A stretch of 64,000 nt of DNA from Serripes groenlandicus (lineage: Eukaryota > Mollusca > Bivalvia > Cardiida > Cardiidae), in the NCBI GenBank assembly GCA_031761405.1, contig JASEVX010000003.1, forward strand, positions 114,703,831-114,767,830, written 5' to 3'. Under the pieces are notes generated by a model. The model was not told the DNA's origin, ran no database searches, and saw only the letters and a list, made by a program, of their open reading frames with translations. Below, one piece after another: positions 57,272-64,000 of the stretch (positions are counted from its first letter, which is position 1; each line of letters begins with the position of its first letter). The translations under genes and the position numbers were made by a program.

Positions 57272-60200
57272 TCTGGATTACTGGACCAGAACTATAGGTA
57301 ACCAACTCAGATTACTGGATTACTTGAACAGAACTATAGGTAACCAACTCAGATTACTGGATTACTGGACCAGAACTACAGGTAATCAACTCAGATTACT
57401 GGACTACTGGACCAGAACTACAGGTAACCAACTCAGATTACTGGAATACTAGACCAGAACTACAGGTAATCAACTCAGATTACTGGATTACTGGACCAGA
57501 ACTACAGGTAACCAACTCAGATTACTGGATTACTGGACCAGAACTACAGGTAACCAACTCAGATTACTGGATTACTAGACCAGAACTACAGGTAATCAAC
57601 TCAGATTACTGGATTACTGGACCAGAACTATAGGTAACCAACTCATAATACTGGATTACTGGACCAGAACTACAGGTAACCAACTCAGGTTACTGGATTA
57701 CTGGACTAGAACTACAGGTAACAAACTCAGATTACTGGATTGCTGGACCAGAACTACAGGTAACCAACTCAGATTACTGTACCAGAACTACAGGTAACCA
57801 ACTCAGATTACTGGATTACTGGACCAGAACTACAGGTAACCAACTCAGATTACTGGATTACTGGACCAGAACTACAGGTAACCAACTCAGATTAATGGAT
57901 TACTGGACCAGAACTACAGCTAACCAACTCAGATTACTGGATTGCTGGACCAGAACTACAGGTAACCAACTCAGATTACTGTACCAGAACTACAGGTAAC
58001 CAACTCAGATTACTGTACCAGAACTACAGGTAACCAACTCAGATTACTGGATTGCTGGACCAGAACTACAGGTATCCAACTCAGATTACTGTACCAGAAC
58101 TACAGGTAACCAACTCAGATTACTGGATTACTGGACCAGAACTACAGGTAACCAACTCAGATTACTGGATTACTGGACCGGAACTACAGGTAACCAACTC
58201 AGATTACTGGATTACTGGACCAGAACTACAGGTAACCAACTCAGATTACTGGATTACTGGACCAAAACTACAGGTAACCAACTCAGATTAATGGATTACT
58301 GGACCAGAACTACAGCTAACCAACTCAGATTACTGGATTACTGGACCAGAACTACAGGTAACCAACTCAGATTACTGGACCGAAGGTAACCAACTCAGAT
58401 TACTGGCTTACTGGACCAGAACTACAGGTAACCAACTCAGGTTACTGGATTACTGGACTAGAACTACAGGTAACCAACTCATACTACTGGACTACTGGAC
58501 CAGAACTGCAGGTAACCATCTCAGATTACTGGATTACTGGACCAGAACTACAGGTAACCAACTCAGATTACTGGATTACTGTACCAGAACTACAGGTAAC
58601 CAACTCAGATTACTGGATTACTGGACCAGAACTACAGGTAACCAACTCAGATTACTGCATTACTGGAACAGAACTACAGGTAACCAACTCAGATTACTGT
58701 ACCAGAACTACAGTTAACCAACTCATATTACTAGATTACTGAACCAGAATTACAGGTAACCAACTCAGATTACTGGATTACTGGACTAGAACTACAGGTA
58801 ACTAACTCAGATTACTGGATTGCTGGACCAGAACTACAGGTAACCAACTCAGATTACTGGATTACTGGACCAGAACTACAGGTAACCAACTTAGATTACT
58901 GGATTACTGGACCAGAACTACAGCTAACCAACTCAGATTACTGGGGTGCTGGACCAGAACTACAGGTAACCAACTCAGATTACTGGACCAGAACTACAGG
59001 TAACTAACTCAGATTACTAGATTATTGAACCAGAACTACAGGTAACCAACTCAGATTACTGGATTACTGGACCAGAACTACAGCTAACCAACTCAGATTA
59101 CTGGATTACTGGACCAGAACTACAGGTAACCAACTCAGATTAATGGATTACTGGACCAGAACTACAGCTAACCAACTCAGATTACTGGATTGTTGGACCA
59201 GAACTACAGGTAACCAACTCAGATTACTGTACCAGAACTACAGGTAACCAACTCAGATTACTGTACCAGAACTACAGGTAACCAACTCAGATTACTGGAT
59301 TGCTGGACCAGAACTACAGGTATCCAACTCAGATTACTGTACCAGAACTACAGGTAACCAACTCAGATTACTGGATTACTGGACCAGAACTACAGGTAAC
59401 CAACTCAGATTACTGGATTACTGGACCAGAACTACAGGTAACCAACTCAGATTACTGGATTACTGGACCAAAACTACAGGTAACCAACTCAGATTAATGG
59501 ATTACTGGACCAGAACTACAGCTAACCAACTCAGATTACTGGATTACTGGACCAGAACTACAGGTAACCAACTCAGATTACTGGGCTAGAACTACAGGTA
59601 ACCAACTCAGATTACTGGCTTACTGGACCAGAACTACAGGTAACCAACTCAGGTTACTGGATTACTGGACTAGAACTACAGGTAACCAACTCATACTACT
59701 GGATTACTGTACCAGAACTACAGGTAACCAACTCAGATTACTGGATTACTGGACCAGAACTACAGGTAACCAACTCAGATTACTGCATTACTGGACCAGA
59801 ACTACAGGTAACCAACTCAGATTACTGTACCAGAACTACAGTTAACCAACTCATATTACTAGATTACTAAACCAGAATTACAGGTAACCAACTCAGATTA
59901 CTGGATTACTGGACTAGAACTACAGGTAACTAACTCAGATTACTGGATTGCTGGACCAGAACTACAGGTAACCAACTCAGATTACTGGATTACTGGACCA
60001 GAACTACAGGTAACCAACTCAGATTACTGGATTACTGGACCAGAACTACAGGTAACCAACTCAGATTACTGGATTACTGGACCAGAACTACAGGTAACCA
60101 ACTTAGATTACTGGATTACTGGACCAGAACTACAGCTAACCAACTCAGATTACTTGGGTGCTGGACCAGAACTACAGGTAACCAACTCAGATTACTGGAC

Positions 60201-60957
60201 CAGAACTACAGGTAACTAACTCAGATTACTAGATTACTGAACCAGAACTACAGGTAACCAACTCAGATTACTGGATTACTGGACCAGAACTACAGCTAAC
60301 CAACTCAGATTACTGGATTACTGAAGCAGAACTACAGGTAACCAACTCAGATTACTGGATTATTGGACCAGAACTACAGGTAACCAACTCAGATTACTAG
60401 ATTACTGGACCAGAACTACAGGTAACCAACTCAGATTACTAGATTACTGAACCAGAACTACAGGTAACCAACTCAGATTACTGGATTACTGGACCAGAAC
60501 TACAGGTAACCAACTCAGATTACTGGATTACTGAAGCAGAACTACAGGTAACCAACTCAGATTACTAGATTACTGGACCAGAACTACAGGTAACCAACTC
60601 AGATTACTGGATTACTGGACCAGAACTACAGGTAACCAACTCAGATTACTGGACCAGAACTACAGGTAACCAACTCAGATTACTGGACCAGAACTACAGG
60701 TAACCAACTCAGATTACTGGATTACTTGACCAGAACTACAGGTAACCAACTCAGATTACTGGATTACTGGACCAGAATTACAGGTAACCATCTCAGAATA
60801 ATGGACCAGAACTACAGGTCACCAACTCAGATTACTGGATTACTGGACCAGAACTACAGGTAACCAACTCAGATTACTGGATTACTGGACCAGAACTACA
60901 GGTAACTAACTCAGATTACTGGATTACTGGACCAGAAGTACAGGTAACCAACTCAGA
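57272..60957. repeat. 42/34-bp minisatellite, ~3.7 kb, with higher-order period
   Basis: Main unit 42 bp: 'gattactggattactggacc' + 'agaactacaggtaaccaact' + 'ca'. A 34-bp variant lacks one 8-bp 'gattactg' step. About 90 units. Unit order repeats with a ~1248-bp period (e.g. 58052 and 59300). The 42-bp unit is 14 codons, so frames stay open, but short runs and frame-breaking 34-bp units argue against coding. Confidence 0.97.
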
Positions 60958-61184
60958 AAACGTCATCTTATAACTAAAACATTGTTGAATGCGACGCTTA
61001 ACATTATACAAACATAGAAACGAATCCACCATGACATGTTAAATGCTAATGTTACAATGAACTAAAGGATTCAATGTGACGTATGGTATGCTACAAATTT
61101 ACATTGATTTCTTATATAGGTCAAAAGTAATGCAAATATACCCGAAAGCCAGGCTGTAGTGCCTACACAGGCTCTAAAACAAAA

Positions 61185-61560
61185 TGTGTTTGCCTAGAAA
61201 TGAGTGTATACCGTCAACAGACTGCAGTGACTATTTGACAATGTGTTTAAATTTATTGTAAATATTTAATGGATGAACTTAAAGTTTCTGATGCTATCTG
61301 TTCCGGTTCTTTTACTAAAAATAGGGCATGTGGATAACCAGTATTGGCCCGGCACAATTGTATGCAGAATGACTAGAACCATATTTGCGGGGTTATTTAT
61401 TTCTTACATGACACATGCCCCTCATTTTTGGATCAATATAATGATATAGGGTGTTCTATCTGTAAATATTGAAGAAAGTGTGACAATTGAGGGTTGAAGT
61501 TTGCTGGTTCACATTGAAACAAAGAAGGCATTTAATTGCTAATCTTTTACCTATTCTAAA
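61185..61560. repeat. Dispersed repeat, copy 2 (pair with 17235-17660)
   Basis: 'gtgtttgcctagaaatgagt', 'gataaccagtattggcccgg' and 'tagggtgttctatctgtaaa' align in the same orientation with the copy at 17.2 kb. Confidence 0.75.
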
Positions 61561-61718
61561 TAATATAGTATACCCTACCTGTCGCTAATCCAAGTGGGCG
61601 ATATCTGTGACTGGTTTCAGCTCCGAAATTTACTGTAAATTAGATTGGGAAAAAAAAGGTTGATTGGTAAGGATATGCTATATGCTATGCTCCCGTAATC
61701 AGGGAAGCACGCCTCTCT

Positions 61719-62380
61719 GTAAGTGCGCACGTCTTTAACTGAGTCAATATGAATACATCAATATGAATGATTGTCCATTAACCCTTTCCCTCATATAAAC
61801 GCTTTCAGACGCCTCTGCAGCAGTCGGCTTTTTGAAAACATAGTGACAAAAGAAGAAATTGCACAAAACGTGCAATTTCTCCTTTTGCCACAATGTTTTC
61901 CACTTTTAGTCATAGGTTATCCATTCAATTATTTTCTATGTTTTGACAAAATACGTTCAAAGTAGTCTGCTGCAGAATTGTCGTATGTGGGAAAGGGTTA
62001 AACATGAATACGTCATCGTTGTATTTAAGCAGAGTGATTGTCCATTAAACTGGGAAAGGGTTAAATGTCAAATTATGAAGATGAGGTTTAATTGAGTGAG
62101 AAAATGGTTTATTATTTGCAGGAAAAAGTTGCCCGCCTGAGGATAAAGGACTATCATGTTACTCCTATCTTATAGGTAAATATTGCTACTTGTTTTTTGA
62201 ATGACTTGTTTGTTTGACATGGTATCGACATTTACTCATCTTGCTCAAAATGGTAGGTAAACTGGCTGCCATGATCTGACTGAAAACTTGTCTAAAACGG
62301 TGTTTAACCCCAACCAATCAATAAACCAACAAATCAATCAATCAATCAATCAATCAACCAACAAATCAATCAACCCAAAC
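61719..62380 (+). repeat. Dispersed repeat, copy 2 (pair with 1060-1535), split by a MITE
   Basis: Same sequence as 1060-1535 on both sides of the MITE at 61782-61997; ends in (AATC)n at ~62320-62375. A second AATC-tailed end lies at 62505-62575. Confidence 0.85.
61782..61997. mobile_element. piggyBac-like MITE, 216 bp, with empty site known
   Basis: CCCTTTCCCTCATATAAACG to GTCGTATGTGGGAAAGGG, between TTAA 61778-61781 and TTAA 61998-62001. The centre folds ('gaagaaattgcacaaaacgt' / 'gcaatttctccttttgccac'). Confidence 0.92.
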
Positions 62381-62649
62381 ATGGATGCAGATTACCACAG
62401 TTTAAGCTGTTTACGACGCAGTCTACTGCATATGAATCGTACATGTAAGCAGGAAATGCTACAGTGTAGCTGTCCATGGGGTATTTGAGTATATGCATCT
62501 GAAAAATTGTTGAAAGCGGGGTTTAACCCCAACCAATCAATCAATCAATCAACCAACAAATCAATCAATCAATCCAAACTCGGATGGAGATTACCACTGT
62601 TTAACCTTTAGTTGTTCAGTCTGCTGCATAGTAATCGTACATTTAAGCA

Positions 62650-63240
62650 GGGAATGCTTCAGTGTAACCTATCCATGTAGTCCAGTCAGTAAGTGGGGGA
62701 AATGGGCTCAACATCGAACTAATTGCAACAGAAATGATATTATTGTTTTTTGATAGTTACCTATAACATCACTGGTAAAAAATCTACAAAAATCTACAAA
62801 GGGGAAATTGGTATATTTCCCTTATTTATATTATAACCCAAAAGGTAGAAAACACCAGAAACATATAAACACATATGTGTTTATAAATATGTCTCTGAAA
62901 ACACCAACTGTTTTCAACATTGTTTCTAAGTATCTATGCAAGGAACAAATTTAAGCGGACATTGTACCTTAGTTTAAATATATATCTAACACAAATGTAA
63001 TCTTAATATAAAATGTTCTTATCAAAATGATTTTACCAACTTTGTATCAATTTATAGATATTTGTGAGCATACTTCAAGGTATATCTTACCCCACCACTT
63101 GCGCAAGCAGGCATACACATAACACTAAACAGTGCCATAAAGTAACTTAGATAAACAAGCAATCAATCAATTAAAGCAAAGGCTTGTGCAAGAAGACTTC
63201 TTCGACAAACAGGCCGACTAATGCACACCTGAAGACAAAT
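62650..63240. other. No gene seen
   Basis: AT-rich without supported ORF; a short inverted stretch 'acacatatgtgt' at ~62870. Confidence 0.5.
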
Positions 63241-63254
63241 ATCAAAAACATTGT

Positions 63255-64000
63255 AAAACAAGAGGGCCATGATGGCCCTGGACCGCTCACCTGATTTTTT
63301 TTGCACTTTAGCTATATAAGCCCCGCCCCCTGGCGGCGATAGTTTCCGACCAATCAATTTAGCTTGGAGGAATCTGATAGAGGATCACCCTAGGAACATT
63401 TCTACAAAATGATTTGAAAATCGGCCTGACACTTTTGGAGGAGAAGATTTTTTAAGTTTTCACCATAGCCATATAAGGCAAAAAAGCCCCGCCCAATGGC
63501 GGCCATGTTTTTCGACCAATCAACATGGCTTGAAGGAATCTGATAGAGAGTCATCCAAGGAACATTTCTACAAAATTATTTGAAAATCGGCCTGACACTT
63601 TCGGAGGAGAAGATTTTTTAAGTTTTCACTATAGCCATATAAGGCAAAATAGCCCCGCCCAATGGCGGCCATGTTTTTCGACCAATCAACATGGCTTGAA
63701 GGAATCTGATAGAAGGTCATCCAAGGAACATTTCTACAAAATTATTTGAAAATCTGCCAAACAGTTTGGGAGAAGAAGAATTTTGAAGTTTTTTTCATTC
63801 CGTTGCCATGGAAACCAGAATTCTGCATGGATCCCAAAAATGTAAAGGAAATCTGGTGAGGTCATTGAGAGGATGCTTTCTGTGAAGTTTCATCCTTATT
63901 AACCCACTGGTTACTGAGGAGAAGAAGTTGACGCACGACGCACGACGGACGCCGGACAAAAGGCGATCACAATAACTCACCTTGAGCAAAGCTCAGGTGA
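63255..64000. repeat. Bivalve-type repeat with ~166-bp tandem unit
   Basis: Opens 'acaagagggccatgatggcc' and closes 'acgccggacaaaaggcgatc' then 'tgagcaaagctcaggtga'. 'gccccgcccaatggcggcca' and 'cgaccaatcaacatggcttg' recur at ~166-bp spacing (three copies, 63300-63770). The outer ends are partly complementary (GCTCACCTGA / TCAGGTGA). Confidence 0.85.

Noticed and set aside
57252..59497. ORFs with 14-residue repeats in the 42-bp minisatellite as a repeat protein
   Set aside because: Each open run is short, 34-bp variants shift the frame, and several different frames are open equally.

Overview
AT-rich animal nuclear DNA, most likely from a bivalve mollusc. The reasons are intron-split exons with standard GT/AG borders, tRNA-headed SINEs ending in AATC repeats, and short repeats of a kind I associate with bivalve genomes (opening 'acaagagggccatgat', or ending in 'gacagacagacgccgg'). 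The species cannot be fixed from sequence alone. Gene density is very low and most of the window is repeats and decayed mobile DNA. No prokaryotic feature, CRISPR array or rRNA gene was seen.

Coding content. (1) 35280-36209 (+) is an intact, intronless ORF whose product has the layout of a zinc-dependent deaminase: HGE, then PC-x6-C, then a beta/alpha C-terminal half and a very basic tail. It is the most interesting gene here and may be an AID/APOBEC-like nucleic acid deaminase of an unassigned clade. (2) 52782-54938 (-) holds the last two coding exons of a Golgi carbohydrate sulfotransferase (Sulfotransfer_2/CHST type), with both PAPS-binding motifs and a clean splice; the 5' membrane-anchor exon was not found. 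(3) 7605-7719 (-) is a candidate first exon encoding a type II signal anchor; the rest of that gene would lie off the left edge. (4) 43976-46095 (-) is a decayed Ty3/gypsy retrotransposon (gag, zinc knuckles, protease, RT, RNase H and integrase remnants). (5) 42170-42900 (+) is a LINE relic.

Layout. 0-1 kb: short tandem repeat with GACA arrays. 1-6.8 kb: dispersed repeats, SINEs and a ~0.4 kb tandem duplication. 8.05-9.11 kb: 41-bp minisatellite. 12.3-26.3 kb: blocks repeated in inverted, colinear order, with a mariner-like element, a 2.8 kb element with 35-bp terminal inverted repeats and a LINE tail. 27.5-33 kb: foldback elements. 32.2-37.9 kb: the deaminase, bracketed by two direct copies of a hairpin-containing repeat. 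39-41 kb: two tandem arrays. 42-46.6 kb: retroelement graveyard. 48.2-50.1 kb: repeat with a ~0.48 kb tandem unit. 52.7-55.7 kb: sulfotransferase packed with piggyBac-like MITEs. 56.5-61 kb: two adjacent minisatellites, the second ~3.7 kb with a ~1.25 kb higher-order period. 61.2-62.6 kb: second copies of repeats seen at 17.2 and 1.1 kb. 63.2-64 kb: ~166-bp tandem repeat.

Two MITE families dominate. One (termini CCCTTTCCC, TTAA on both sides) is piggyBac-like. The other (termini TGAGCCGTTCCACGAG) shares its ends with the 2.8 kb element. The genes do not form a pathway; the repeat structure is the unifying theme.
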